Shown here piece after piece: positions 17,285 through 25,161 of a stretch of 64,000 nucleotides of DNA (the first letter of the stretch is position 1; each line of letters starts with the position of its first letter). The notes below the pieces were generated by a model, which saw only the letters and a list, made by a program, of their open reading frames with translations, did not search any database and had not been told where the DNA came from. The DNA is from Methylobacterium planeticum (GTDB lineage Bacteria > Pseudomonadota > Alphaproteobacteria > Rhizobiales > Beijerinckiaceae), in NCBI RefSeq assembly GCF_008806345.1, contig NZ_VZZJ01000006.1, positions 186,001 through 250,000 of the forward strand. The letters are read 5' to 3'. The position numbers and the translations under genes are program-made.

Positions 17285-18100
17285 TCAGTTGCTCGGGGAG
17301 GGCGCCGTGAAGCTGTGCTCCCAGCGGCCGCCCTGGTTGTCCGTCGCCGCCACCGTGATCGGCCCCTTGCCGGCGGGGTTCAGGGCGAAGTTGATCACCG
17401 GGTTCGAGGCGATCGAGATGTCCCCGTCGAGGTCGAACACGGTCTGGCCGCCATAGGTCACCGAGACCGTCTGGATGTAGCGGGCCGGCGTGTAGTCGCG
17501 CGTAACCTGGTTCATCTGCATCCCCGAGAAGTTCGGGTGGCGGATCATCAGGGTCGCCTCCAACGGCTTGCCGGGCTGGCTCTCGGCGAACTTCATCTTC
17601 ATGTCGCCCATGCCGCGCATGGCCTCCTCGTCGCTCATCCCCATCGGGGCGGAGCAGCCGCCGGAGGCCTTCACGAACTTCGTCGCCTCGACGAGGCGCC
17701 CGTCGGTCAGCTCCGCGACGGCGTGGACGTTGGTGTAGTTGTTGATCCGCACCCGCAGCCGCAGCTCACCCGGGTCCGCGGCCGGGCCGAAGCGGAAATG
17801 CGCCGCATAGGGCGAGGGGTTGTCGTCGATGACGAAGTGCACGCCCTTGATCCGGCCCTTGTCGGGCATCGTCAGGGTGATGGGCACCAGGGCCGCGTCG
17901 AGGGCGCGGGCGGGGGCGTCGATCTGGATCAGCGTGTCGGTCGGCTCGATCTTGCGCGCGCCGAAGATCGACTTGGCGATCTCGTCCCAGCGGGCCTGGC
18001 GCTCGGCATCCCCGTCCGAGGCGCCGGCGGCGCCGGCCGGCCCGTTGATGGCCGCGGCCGAGAGGGTCAGGCCCAGGGCGAGCAGGAGGGTGTTCTTCAT
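17285..18100 (-). CDS. Quinoprotein dehydrogenase-associated SoxYZ-like carrier
   Basis: A 271-residue exported protein with fused SoxY-like (N-terminal) and SoxZ-like (C-terminal) beta-sandwich domains, matching the quinoprotein-associated SoxYZ-like family. The signal peptide is MKNTLLLALGLTLSAAAING. The SoxY half ends near KASGGCSAPMG, giving a candidate carrier cysteine in a GGC context. The SoxZ half contains MIRHPNFSGMQMNQ and ends with the NQGGRWEHSF strand. I start at the ATG at 18100 because a GAGGAGA ribosome-binding site lies just upstream; the frame is open further. It sits between the SoxH-like hydrolase (35 bases upstream) and the CxxxCW gene. Confidence 0.9.
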   Translation of the reverse strand: MKNTLLLALGLTLSAAAINGPAGAAGASDGDAERQARWDEIAKSIFGARKIEPTDTLIQIDAPARALDAALVPITLTMPDKGRIKGVHFVIDDNPSPYAAHFRFGPAADPGELRLRVRINNYTNVHAVAELTDGRLVEATKFVKASGGCSAPMGMSDEEAMRGMGDMKMKFAESQPGKPLEATLMIRHPNFSGMQMNQVTRDYTPARYIQTVSVTYGGQTVFDLDGDISIASNPVINFALNPAGKGPITVAATDNQGGRWEHSFTAPSPSN

Positions 18101-18135
18101 GGCGTGTCTCCTCGATAGTCGATGTGGCCCCGGGG

Positions 18136-19068
18136 CTATTCCCACTCAAGTTCTTTGTAGGCCTGCGTGACGTTGCGGCCGTGATAAGTCTCGAACAGAA
18201 CCCATCGCTCCCGCTCCGACTGCGCCACGGTTCCCACCGCGGCCTCGATCGGGATGTCGGCCGCGATCGCCTTGCGGGTCTCGTCGCGCAGGGCGGAGAG
18301 GTAACGCGTGAGATCGGCGAGCGCGGGCGCGACATCGACGATAGCGGGCCCGTGCCCGGGCACGGCGCGGCCGGCGCCGAGGCCCTTCAGCGCCTCGATC
18401 TCCTTGAGCCAGCCGATGAGGCTGCCGTCGAGGGAGGGCACGCGGTTGACGAACAGGAGGTCGGCCGGGAAGAGCAGGCCGCTCTCCGTATCGAGCATCG
18501 ACAGGTCGCAGCTCGTATGGGCGGTGCCGTGCGCGGTCAGGCGCAGGCGGCGGTCGCCGAGGTCGATCTCGGCCCCGCCGGTCACGCTCTGGGTCGGGTA
18601 GACCACCTCACCGGCCCGGCCGGGCCCGAGGATCTCCTCGAGCCGCTTGCGGTAATACGCCCCGCGCGATTCGAGCGCCGGGCGCAGGGCGTGGTGGCCG
18701 ATGACGTTCGGCGCATCCTCCGCGAAGGCGGCGGCGCCGAAGCAATGGTCCGGGTGGACGTGGCTGAGGACGACGTGGCGGATCGGCTTGTCCGTGCGCT
18801 TGCGGATCTCGGCCCGCAGGCGCTGGCCGTCGGCGAGGCTGCCCCCCGTCTCGGTGACGAGGACCCCGTCGCGCCCGATGACGAAGCCGATATTGGCGAT
18901 GGCGTCGCCGTTCTCCGGCGTCGCCTCCTCGTGGGGGCCGCGGCGGACGAAGATGCCGGGGCCGACCTCCTTCAGGCGCAAGGGCTCGGCCGCGAAGCCG
19001 CGCGCCGGCAGGCAGCACAGGCAGAGGCCGCCGAACAGGGCCTCGCGGCGGGAGGCCCGCGCGCTCAC
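18136..19068 (-). CDS. Quinoprotein relay system zinc metallohydrolase (SoxH-like)
   Basis: A 310-residue metallo-beta-lactamase-fold hydrolase. After a signal (about 1-27, with RREALFGGLCLCCLPA) comes the metal motif HVHPDH (103-108), then a TAHGTAH region and PGHGP, the remaining zinc ligands. It belongs to the SoxH-related hydrolases linked to PQQ dehydrogenase relays and probably acts on the SoxYZ-like carrier encoded next. It is the first gene of the four-gene operon, starting with GTG at 19068. A TetR gene lies divergently 190 bases upstream and may share the promoter region. The substrate is unknown. Confidence 0.88.
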   Translation of the reverse strand: MSARASRREALFGGLCLCCLPARGFAAEPLRLKEVGPGIFVRRGPHEEATPENGDAIANIGFVIGRDGVLVTETGGSLADGQRLRAEIRKRTDKPIRHVVLSHVHPDHCFGAAAFAEDAPNVIGHHALRPALESRGAYYRKRLEEILGPGRAGEVVYPTQSVTGGAEIDLGDRRLRLTAHGTAHTSCDLSMLDTESGLLFPADLLFVNRVPSLDGSLIGWLKEIEALKGLGAGRAVPGHGPAIVDVAPALADLTRYLSALRDETRKAIAADIPIEAAVGTVAQSERERWVLFETYHGRNVTQAYKELEWE

Positions 19069-19259
19069 GCCGCCACCCCGGGGGCGGCGGCCGATGCGGA
19101 GCAGGCGACGCGCGCCGGCATGCGTTTCCTTCCTGACTGCGTTCCGACCATTTAGTAGGTAGATTTTTCCGCGGTCAAGTGCGAGAACCGGATCACCGGC
19201 CGCCGCGCCCCCACGATTCCGCGAGGATCCCGCGAGCGCCGCCGCGGAATCGTCGATCG

Positions 19260-19820
19260 ATGAGAGACACGCGCACCGAGTTGCTGATCGAGGCCGAGGC
19301 GCTGGTGCGCGGCCGCGGCTACGCGGGCTTCAGCTACGCCGACCTCGCGGCGGTGGTGGGGATCCGCAAGGCGAGCATCCACCACCATTTCCGCACCAAG
19401 GAGGATCTCGGTGCGGCCCTGGTCGCGGCCTATGCGGAGCGCTACGACGCGGCGCTGGTGCAGATCCTGGAGCTACATGCCGGCGGGGTCGCCCGCATCG
19501 AGGCCTATGGCCGGCTCTATCTCGGGGGCGTCGAGCAGGGACTCGGCTGCCTCTGCGCCGCCCTGGCGATCGAGGGCGAGGCCCTGCCGGAGCGGTTGCG
19601 CCGGGACATCGTGCGCTTCTTCGAGCACCACATCGCCTGGCTGGAGCGGGTCTTGCGCGCGGGTCAGGCGGACGGGAGCGTGCGGCCGAGCCTCGATCCC
19701 GCAATCCACGCCCGCTTCGTGGTCTCGACCCTGGAGGGCGCCCTGCTGATGGAGCGCCTTCTCGCCGGCCCCGCCGCCTTCGCGGGGACGCTGCGGGCGC
19801 TGAGCGAGAGCCTGCGCTAG
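19260..19820 (+). CDS. TetR/AcrR family transcriptional regulator
   Basis: A 186-residue repressor-type protein with an N-terminal TetR helix-turn-helix: TELLIEAEALVRGRGYAGFSYADLA, followed by RKASIHHHFRTKEDLGAAL, the recognition helix and following region. The C-terminal half is all-helical and ligand-binding, with Cys residues in GLGCLCAALAIEGEALP. The ATG at 19260 is chosen because the upstream in-frame extension is Pro/Arg-rich and unlike the family. It is divergent from the quinoprotein relay operon and upstream of the tautomerase and transporter genes, so either may be its target. The ligand is unknown. Confidence 0.88.
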   Translation: MRDTRTELLIEAEALVRGRGYAGFSYADLAAVVGIRKASIHHHFRTKEDLGAALVAAYAERYDAALVQILELHAGGVARIEAYGRLYLGGVEQGLGCLCAALAIEGEALPERLRRDIVRFFEHHIAWLERVLRAGQADGSVRPSLDPAIHARFVVSTLEGALLMERLLAGPAAFAGTLRALSESLR

Positions 19821-20027
19821 GGGCTCGGATCCGGCGCCGGGCATGCGCCGGCCGGGTCCGCTCGACGGTCTCCGATGCCGCGGTGGCGACGCGCCCCTGG
19901 GGGCGCCCACGGTTGGCGCCCGGTTCGGAACCTGCAATCCTGGGTCCCGCGAGATCGGCGCGAGCCGAGGCGACGAGAGCGTGTCCGCGACCCGAGGCAC
20001 GACGGTTCAACGAGGAGCGCGCAGGCG

Positions 20028-20474
20028 ATGCCGACCTATACCGTCAAGACGGCGAATCTGGACCTCACGGACGCCCAGCGGCAGCAGATCGTGACGGCGA
20101 TCACGGAGGCTCACAGCCGCAATACCGGCGCTCCGGGATACTTCGCGCAGGTCTTCTTCGAGGCCGCGGTGCCGGGGACGCACTTCATCGGCGGACGACC
20201 GAACGGCCTCCCTCACGTCTACGTGCACGGGCTGATCCGAGCGGGGCGCACCGCCGAGCAGAAGCGGGGCCTGCTCGCCGAGATCGGCGCCCGCGTCCAC
20301 GAGGCGGCCGGAATCGAACGCGAGGACATCTGGGTCTATGTCCAGGACATCGTCCCCGAGCAGATGATCGAGTTCGGCCGCACGCTGCCGGAACCCGGGC
20401 AGGAGGCCGCGTGGCGCGAGGGCTTCTCGCCGGAGAAGGTCGCCGCCTTCGCGCGCGCCGGCGTGGCGGTCTGA
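20028..20474 (+). CDS. Tautomerase superfamily protein (cis-CaaD-like)
   Basis: A 148-residue protein beginning Met-Pro (MPTYTVKTAN), so that Pro would be the N-terminal catalytic base after Met removal. The length and the segments FAQVFFEAAVPGTHFIGG, VYVHGLIRAGRT and DIWVYVQDIVPEQMIEFGR fit the long tautomerase group that includes cis-3-chloroacrylic acid dehalogenase. The true substrate is not predictable. A GAGGAG-like ribosome-binding site lies about 10 bases upstream. The stop is only 3 bases before the small membrane protein gene, so the two are co-transcribed, and both follow the TetR gene. Confidence 0.85.
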   Translation: MPTYTVKTANLDLTDAQRQQIVTAITEAHSRNTGAPGYFAQVFFEAAVPGTHFIGGRPNGLPHVYVHGLIRAGRTAEQKRGLLAEIGARVHEAAGIEREDIWVYVQDIVPEQMIEFGRTLPEPGQEAAWREGFSPEKVAAFARAGVAV

Positions 20475-20477
20475 GCG

Positions 20478-20906
20478 ATGCACTACATCGCCTGGGCGGT
20501 TCTCGGGATGGTCGGCTACTCGACCGTGACCCTGATGGTGAAACTCGCGACGCGCACCGGCGACCTGAACGCCTTCGCGGTCCTCGCCATCGCGACCTCG
20601 ATGGTGGCCGTGGCCGCCGTGATCAACGCCTGGTTCAGCGGCAGCTTCGCCGGAAAGGCCTTCGTCGATTTCGCCAAGCCCGGAGCGCTCTACGCCTACG
20701 CGGCGGGCCTTGCGCTCACGATCGCGGTCGGCTCGCTCTTCAAGGGCCTGTCGCTGGGTCCGGCCAGCATCGTCGTGCCGGTCTACGGCATGTTCATCGT
20801 CGGCGGCGCGCTGCTGGGGATCGTCGTCCTCGGCGAGCCGGTGACGGCGAAGCGCGCGATCGGGATGGTGCTCGCGGTCGCGGGCGTCCTGCTCGTCGCA
20901 TCCTGA
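20478..20906 (+). CDS. Small EamA/DMT-type membrane protein
   Basis: A 142-residue protein with four hydrophobic segments (about 2-20, 34-52, 72-95 and 98-140) and the pattern SLFKGLSLGPASIVVPVYGMFIVGGALLGIVVLGEP, typical of one half of the EamA drug/metabolite transporter repeat. Half-size members are thought to act as dimers. The substrate is unknown. It is the second gene of the tautomerase unit. About 270 bases of apparently non-coding DNA follow, before queC on the opposite strand. Confidence 0.78.
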   Translation: MHYIAWAVLGMVGYSTVTLMVKLATRTGDLNAFAVLAIATSMVAVAAVINAWFSGSFAGKAFVDFAKPGALYAYAAGLALTIAVGSLFKGLSLGPASIVVPVYGMFIVGGALLGIVVLGEPVTAKRAIGMVLAVAGVLLVAS

Positions 20907-21173
20907 GATTCCGTCCGCAGCCGACGCCACCCGGACGCTTCGATCCGCGCGTTGCAGTGACTCGAACAGGGAGACGGCGGACCCACTCTCACGCGTTCCG
21001 GCTGAGCCTTTCTAAGGGTCAGGCGCCGGCTGGGCCACGTCTCCTGCCGTCATCGCGGGCGGGCCGCGTGTCGCGATCCTGCGCGCTGGCCGGCAGGGCA
21101 GCGTGCGGCAAGACGGGCCCTCGGCATCGACCAGGGCCGCGCGTCGGCGCCCGATCGTGTCGGCCGCAGCGCC

Positions 21174-21878
21174 TCACGCCGCCTCCGCGCGATACCGCGA
21201 ATACCCCTTCGCCCGGAGGTCGCAGGCCGGGCAGGTGCCGCAGCCATAGCCCCAGGCGTGGCGCTGGCCGCGCTCGCCCCGGTAGCAGGTGTGGCTGTCC
21301 TCCACGATGAGGTCCACGAGGGGCTGACCCCCGAGCCTGTCCGCGAGGCGCCAGGTCTCCGCCTTGTCGATCCACATCAGCGGGGTGTGGAGCACGAAGC
21401 GGCGGTCCATCCCGAGATTGAGCGCAACCTGCAGCGCCTTGATGGTGTCGTCGCGGCAATCGGGATAGCCGGAGAAATCCGTCTCGCACATGCCGCCGAC
21501 GAGGTGGCGCAGCCCGCGCCGGTAGGCGAGCGCCGCCGCGAAGGTCAGGAACACGAGGTTGCGGCCCGGCACGAAGGTGTTCGGCAGGCCGCTCGCCTCG
21601 AAGCCGATCTCGGTCTCGCGGGTCAGCGCCGTCTCGGAGACGGCCCCGAGGGCGTCGAGCGAGAGCGTGTGGTCCTCGCCGAGGCGGCCGGCCCAGTCCG
21701 GGTCGATCCGGCCCAGGCCCGCCCGCAGGCGCCCCCGGCCGTCGAGCTCGACCCGGTGGCGCTGGCCGTAATCGAAGCCCAGCGTCTCGACGCGGGGGAA
21801 GCGCGCCAGCGCCCAGGCGAGGCAGGTGGTCGAATCCTGCCCGCCCGAGAACAGGACCAGCGCGCCGTCATCGCTCAT
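21174..21878 (-). CDS. queC: 7-cyano-7-deazaguanine synthase
   Basis: A 234-residue ATP-dependent enzyme that converts 7-carboxy-7-deazaguanine to preQ0 in queuosine synthesis. The PP-loop SGGQDSTT is at residues 10-17. [21 protein letters not shown] and [14 protein letters not shown] are family motifs. The zinc site is visible as CYRGERG followed by [16 protein letters not shown]. It is the last gene of the queE-queD-queC unit on the minus strand, 57 bases after queD. Confidence 0.96.
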   Translation of the reverse strand: MSDDGALVLFSGGQDSTTCLAWALARFPRVETLGFDYGQRHRVELDGRGRLRAGLGRIDPDWAGRLGEDHTLSLDALGAVSETALTRETEIGFEASGLPNTFVPGRNLVFLTFAAALAYRRGLRHLVGGMCETDFSGYPDCRDDTIKALQVALNLGMDRRFVLHTPLMWIDKAETWRLADRLGGQPLVDLIVEDSHTCYRGERGQRHAWGYGCGTCPACDLRAKGYSRYRAEAA

Positions 21879-21935
21879 CGCCTCACCCCCCTCGCTGATC
21901 CGCGCTTTCCTCGCCGCGCATTCACCGGCTCGCGC

Positions 21936-22295
21936 TCACGCGCCCTCGTACTCGGCCCAGGACATCGGCGTCTCGTAGATCCGCACCGCGCTGAGGCCCG
22001 GAAGCTCCGGCTTCGTCCGATGCCAGATCCAGGCCGCGATGGTCTCGGCGGTGGGGTTCTCCAGGCCCTCGACCTCGTTGAGGCAATGGTGGTCGAGGCG
22101 CCCGAGGAGCGGCGCGAAGACCCGCTCGACCTCGTAGAAATCCACGATCCAGCCGGTCTGGGGATCGACCTCGCCGCCGACCGTCAGCTCGACCCGGTAG
22201 GAATGGCCGTGCATCCGGGCGCAGCGATGCCCCTCGGGCACGTTCGGCAGGCGGTGGGCCGCCTCGAAGGTGAAGGCCTGGGTGATCTTCGTCAT
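21936..22295 (-). CDS. queD: 6-carboxy-5,6,7,8-tetrahydropterin synthase
   Basis: A 119-residue enzyme making 6-carboxytetrahydropterin from dihydroneopterin triphosphate, the first pathway-specific step to queuosine. Zinc ligands are H14, H29 and H31 (FEAAHRL, MHGHSY). Cys25 in HRCARMHG is the catalytic residue, and D68-H-H with E108 completes the site. The reading frame is open far upstream through a 12-bp repeat array, but the family starts at MTKITQAFTFEAAH, so the ATG at 22295 is used. Placed between queE and queC. Confidence 0.95.
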   Translation of the reverse strand: MTKITQAFTFEAAHRLPNVPEGHRCARMHGHSYRVELTVGGEVDPQTGWIVDFYEVERVFAPLLGRLDHHCLNEVEGLENPTAETIAAWIWHRTKPELPGLSAVRIYETPMSWAEYEGA

Positions 22296-22297
22296 GC

Positions 22298-22419
22298 CTG
22301 GTCTCGTGTCTGGTCTCGTGTCTGGTCGCTGGCCCGGTCCCTTGCCCGGTCGCTGGCCCGGTCCCTTGCCCGGTCTCTTGCCCGGGGTCCCTTGCCCGGT
22401 CTCTTGCCCTGTGTCTTGG
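22298..22419. repeat. 12-bp minisatellite between queE and queD
   Basis: About ten head-to-tail units with consensus CCGGTCCCTTGC on the plus strand. The right-hand copies alternate CCGGTCGCTGGC and CCGGTCCCTTGC, the left ones read CTGGTCTCGTGT, and one copy is 14 bases long. The array lies directly before the queD start codon within the intercistronic gap. The unit length is a multiple of three, so copy-number change would not shift the open frame upstream of queD. Recent slippage expansion is the likely origin. Confidence 0.85.
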
Positions 22420-22450
22420 CCGGCGCCCGCGCCTGCGCGTCGGCCCGCGT

Positions 22451-23083
22451 TCAGGGGATCCCGATCAGCTTGTGGGTCTGCAGCGAGAGCCGCCAGCGGG
22501 CATGCGCCCGGCAATAGGCGACGGCCGCCCCGGTATTGGCGACGCGCTCGGGTCCGTCCATAGGCTGCAGCCAGCGGTGGCGGAAGTCGAGGTTGGCGAA
22601 ATCGTCCGGGTCGAGCCCGGCCTGCGGGAAGACGAGCTTCAGTTCGTGGCCGCTCGCCTGGACCAGGGGATTGCCGGCCTTCGGGCTGACGCAGATCCAG
22701 TCGATCCCCGTGGGCGCGGGGAGCGTGCCGTTCGTCTCCACCGCGAGGGTGAAGCCGTGGGCGTGCACCGCCGCGACCAGGGCCGCGTCGAGCTGCAGCA
22801 GCGGCTCGCCCCCGGTGAAGACCACGTAGCGCTCGTGCTCGCCCCCCTCCCAGGTCCGGGCGATCGCCCCGGCGAGGTCGTCGGCCGTGGCGAAGCGCCC
22901 GCCGCCCTCGCCGTCCATCCCGACGAAGTCCGTGTCGCAGAAGCGGCAGGCCGCGCCGGCGCGGTCCTCCTCGCGCCCCGACCAGAGGTTGCAGCCCGAG
23001 AAGCGGCAGAACACCGCCGCGCGGCCCGCCTGCGCGCCCTCGCCCTGCAGGGTGTGAAAGAGTTCCTTGACCGCGTACGCCAT
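22451..23083 (-). CDS. queE: 7-carboxy-7-deazaguanine synthase (radical SAM)
   Basis: A 210-residue radical SAM enzyme that rearranges 6-carboxytetrahydropterin to 7-carboxy-7-deazaguanine. The cluster-binding loop is the expanded form: C31, then 14 residues, C46, two residues, C49 (GCNLW to CRFCDTDF), as in the QueE type known from Burkholderia rather than the compact CxxxCxxC. VFTGGEPLLQLD and VETNGTLPAP are family motifs. The ATG at 23083 is chosen because MAYAVKELFHTLQGEG is the usual N terminus. First gene of the que unit, followed by the minisatellite and queD. Confidence 0.95.
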   Translation of the reverse strand: MAYAVKELFHTLQGEGAQAGRAAVFCRFSGCNLWSGREEDRAGAACRFCDTDFVGMDGEGGGRFATADDLAGAIARTWEGGEHERYVVFTGGEPLLQLDAALVAAVHAHGFTLAVETNGTLPAPTGIDWICVSPKAGNPLVQASGHELKLVFPQAGLDPDDFANLDFRHRWLQPMDGPERVANTGAAVAYCRAHARWRLSLQTHKLIGIP

Positions 23084-23441
23084 CGTTCCGTCGTGCCGCC
23101 GCGCCCGCCCGCGGCCGGCGCCTGCCGTGTCCCTGCAGAAACGCGAGGTTCGCCCTGCACATAGGCCGAGGCGCGCCGGGACGCCACCGGGCAGCCGTCG
23201 CGCAGCCACCGGACAGCCATGCGGCCGGCGCCGCCCCGCAGCCGCGGCGGCGCGCGAACCCGCCATCCTCTCGCCACGGTGGCCGCGTTGAACTCGGCCG
23301 CGGTGCGGCGGATGCTGTGCGTTCGGCGGGGATGGTCCCGCCGCCCGGACTCGCCGAAGCTTAGCCGTTGATCTACCTTGCCTTTGGACGGTCCGGCGCG
23401 GGGGCGCTGCCGGATCGGCGGACCTTCTCGAGACAGGCCTG
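23084..23441. other. Divergent intergenic region queE / carboxypeptidase
   Basis: About 360 bases between the divergent queE and penicillin-binding carboxypeptidase genes; promoters for both must lie here. It is GC-rich, with an AT-richer patch near 23360-23390 (TTAGCCGTTGATCTACCTTGCC). I saw no riboswitch, RNA gene or convincing frame. Confidence 0.5.
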
Positions 23442-24989
23442 ATGTCGAATCGAATCCTGAAGCGCTTCGTCCTGAGCCTCGCCACGCTGGCGGGCCTGGT
23501 GGGGGCGGGCGCGGCCGGCGCCGTGACGGCACCGATCCTCGTCGTCGAGGTCGATTCCGGCAAGGTGATCTACGCGCAGGGCGCGACGGACCCGTGGTAT
23601 CCGGCCTCGATCACCAAGCTGATGACCGCCTACGTCGCCCTCGACCTGGTGCGGCAGGGCAAGGTCTCCCTCGATTCGCTGATCACGATCTCGCCGGCCG
23701 CCGCCGCCGAGCCGCCCTCGAAGATGGGCTTCAAGCCCGGCACCCAGCTCACCCTCGACAACGCCCTCAAGATCATCATGGTCAAGTCGGCCAACGACGT
23801 GGCCTGGGCGATCGGCGAGAATCTCGGCGGCTCGATCGAGGGCTTCGCCGACCTGATGAACGAGACCGCCCGCCGCATCGGCATGCGCGAGAGCCGGTGG
23901 TTCAACCCGAACGGCCTGCCCGACCCGCGCCAGTGGACCTCGGCCCGCGACATGGCCGTCCTCGGCCGGGCGCTCCTGCGCGACTTCCCCGATTCGCGGG
24001 GCCTGTTCTCGATCTCGGCGATCCAGTTCGGCCGCGCGGTGATGGCCAACCACAACGGGCTCCTCGGCCGCTATGCCGGGGCGGACGGGATGAAGACCGG
24101 CTTCATCTGCTCGGGCGGCTTCAACGTGGTGGCGAGCGCGACGCGCAACGGCCGCCGCCTCCTCACCGTGGTGATGGGCCAGCCGAGCGCCCGCGAGCGC
24201 GACATCCGGGCCGCCGACCTGTTCGATTACGGCTTCGGCCAGTCGACGGGCTGGACCAACCAGAGCCTCGATGCGCTGGCGGCCTCCTCGGTCACCGAGG
24301 CGCCGGACATGCGCCCCTACATCTGCGACAGGCGCAAGCCGATGCCGGTGGACGAGGGGCAGGGCGCTCTGACGGCGAGCGTGCCGGGCGCCGGCGTCGA
24401 CAACGCCAACGCGCAGCTGATGGCGGCGGCCGCCCCCCCGGCCTCGGCCCTCGCCTTCGCGACGCTGAACAGCGCGGCCCTGCGCAGCCGCACCCTGCCG
24501 CCCCGGGCGCCGCTGCAGCCGATCCTGGTCTGGATCGGCCGCGATCCGGCCGAGGGCCAGATCATGCTGAACGCCCAGGAGGAGGCGCAGAAGGCCGAGC
24601 GCAACGCCGCCCGCACGGCGAAGCTCGAAGCCCTGAAAGTCAGGCGCGAGGCCGCCCGCGAGGCGGCGCGCCTCGCCAAGGCGGAGAAGGCCGAGAAGGC
24701 CGCCGCGCAGCCGAAGCAGGCCGCCAAGGCGGAAGCCAAATCAGAGGCCAAGGCAGAGGCCAAGGCGGGGACGAAGCCGAAGGCGGTCGCCCGGAGCTCC
24801 GGCGTGCCCAAGGCCGCCACCGCCTACACCTCCGTCGAGGCCAAGCCGGCGATCCCGCAGGCCAAGGCCGCCACCAAGCCGCACGCCGCAAACAAGGCTG
24901 CGGCGAAACCTGCGGCGAAGGCCGATTCGAAGGCTGAGCCGAAGCCCGCGGCCAGGAAGCCGGGTGCGCAGGCCAAGGCCAGGGAGTGA
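23442..24989 (+). CDS. D-alanyl-D-alanine carboxypeptidase (DacA/PBP5-type) with Lys/Ala-rich tail
   Basis: A 515-residue periplasmic penicillin-binding protein trimming stem pentapeptides of peptidoglycan. The signal peptide covers about residues 1-27. The catalytic triad motifs are SITK (56-59), SAN (116-118) and KTG (218-220), all intact. After the transpeptidase domain (to about residue 265) there is no ordinary PBP5 C-terminal domain. Instead come a linker to about 345, a segment with WIGRDPAEG, and from about 375 a long Ala/Lys/Glu-rich low-complexity tail (repeats of KAEAK, AKAEK), which is probably an extended, positively charged envelope-interacting region. Followed by a repeat and hairpin. 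Confidence 0.93.
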   Translation: MSNRILKRFVLSLATLAGLVGAGAAGAVTAPILVVEVDSGKVIYAQGATDPWYPASITKLMTAYVALDLVRQGKVSLDSLITISPAAAAEPPSKMGFKPGTQLTLDNALKIIMVKSANDVAWAIGENLGGSIEGFADLMNETARRIGMRESRWFNPNGLPDPRQWTSARDMAVLGRALLRDFPDSRGLFSISAIQFGRAVMANHNGLLGRYAGADGMKTGFICSGGFNVVASATRNGRRLLTVVMGQPSARERDIRAADLFDYGFGQSTGWTNQSLDALAASSVTEAPDMRPYICDRRKPMPVDEGQGALTASVPGAGVDNANAQLMAAAAPPASALAFATLNSAALRSRTLPPRAPLQPILVWIGRDPAEGQIMLNAQEEAQKAERNAARTAKLEALKVRREAAREAARLAKAEKAEKAAAQPKQAAKAEAKSEAKAEAKAGTKPKAVARSSGVPKAATAYTSVEAKPAIPQAKAATKPHAANKAAAKPAAKADSKAEPKPAARKPGAQAKARE

Positions 24990-24990
24990 G

Positions 24991-25094
24991 GCGCGGTTCC
25001 GCACGCCGAGCGCGTGGTTTCGCACGCCGAGCGCGTGGTTTCGCACGCCGAACGCGTGGTTTCGCACGCCGAACGCGTGGTTCCGCGCCTCGAA
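24991..25094. repeat. 21-bp tandem repeat downstream of the carboxypeptidase gene
   Basis: Five units of about 21 bases: CGCGTGGTTTCGCACGCCGA plus one base. Three central copies are almost identical and differ only at the last base. The first copy (from 24991) is one base shorter, and the last (25074-25094) is diverged and overlaps a hairpin. It lies directly after the stop codon in the gap before the CobW-type gene. No spacers, so it is not a CRISPR array. Confidence 0.9.
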
Positions 25095-25105
25095 AGCGCG
25101 GAACC
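25079..25105. terminator. Hairpin after the carboxypeptidase gene
   Basis: A perfect 10-bp inverted repeat, GGTTCCGCGC / GCGCGGAACC, with the 7-base loop CTCGAAA. It arises from the last repeat copy and ends 56 bases before the CobW-type gene. There is no strong T-run on the plus strand (CTTCATGATTTG follows), so termination efficiency is uncertain. Confidence 0.55.
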
Positions 25106-25161
25106 CTTCATGATTTGTTCCAAGGATTGAGCCCGGCCGCGCGGCGGTCTAGGCCGGTCGC

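Noticed and set aside
22296..23162. N-terminal extension of queD through the minisatellite
   Set aside because: QueD proteins begin at MTKITQAFTFEAAH. The extension would be a repeat of Pro, Gly, Lys and Arg and then an off-frame copy of queE.
22298..25105. Tandem repeats as CRISPR arrays
   Set aside because: Units are directly adjacent with no spacers, and no cas gene is present.
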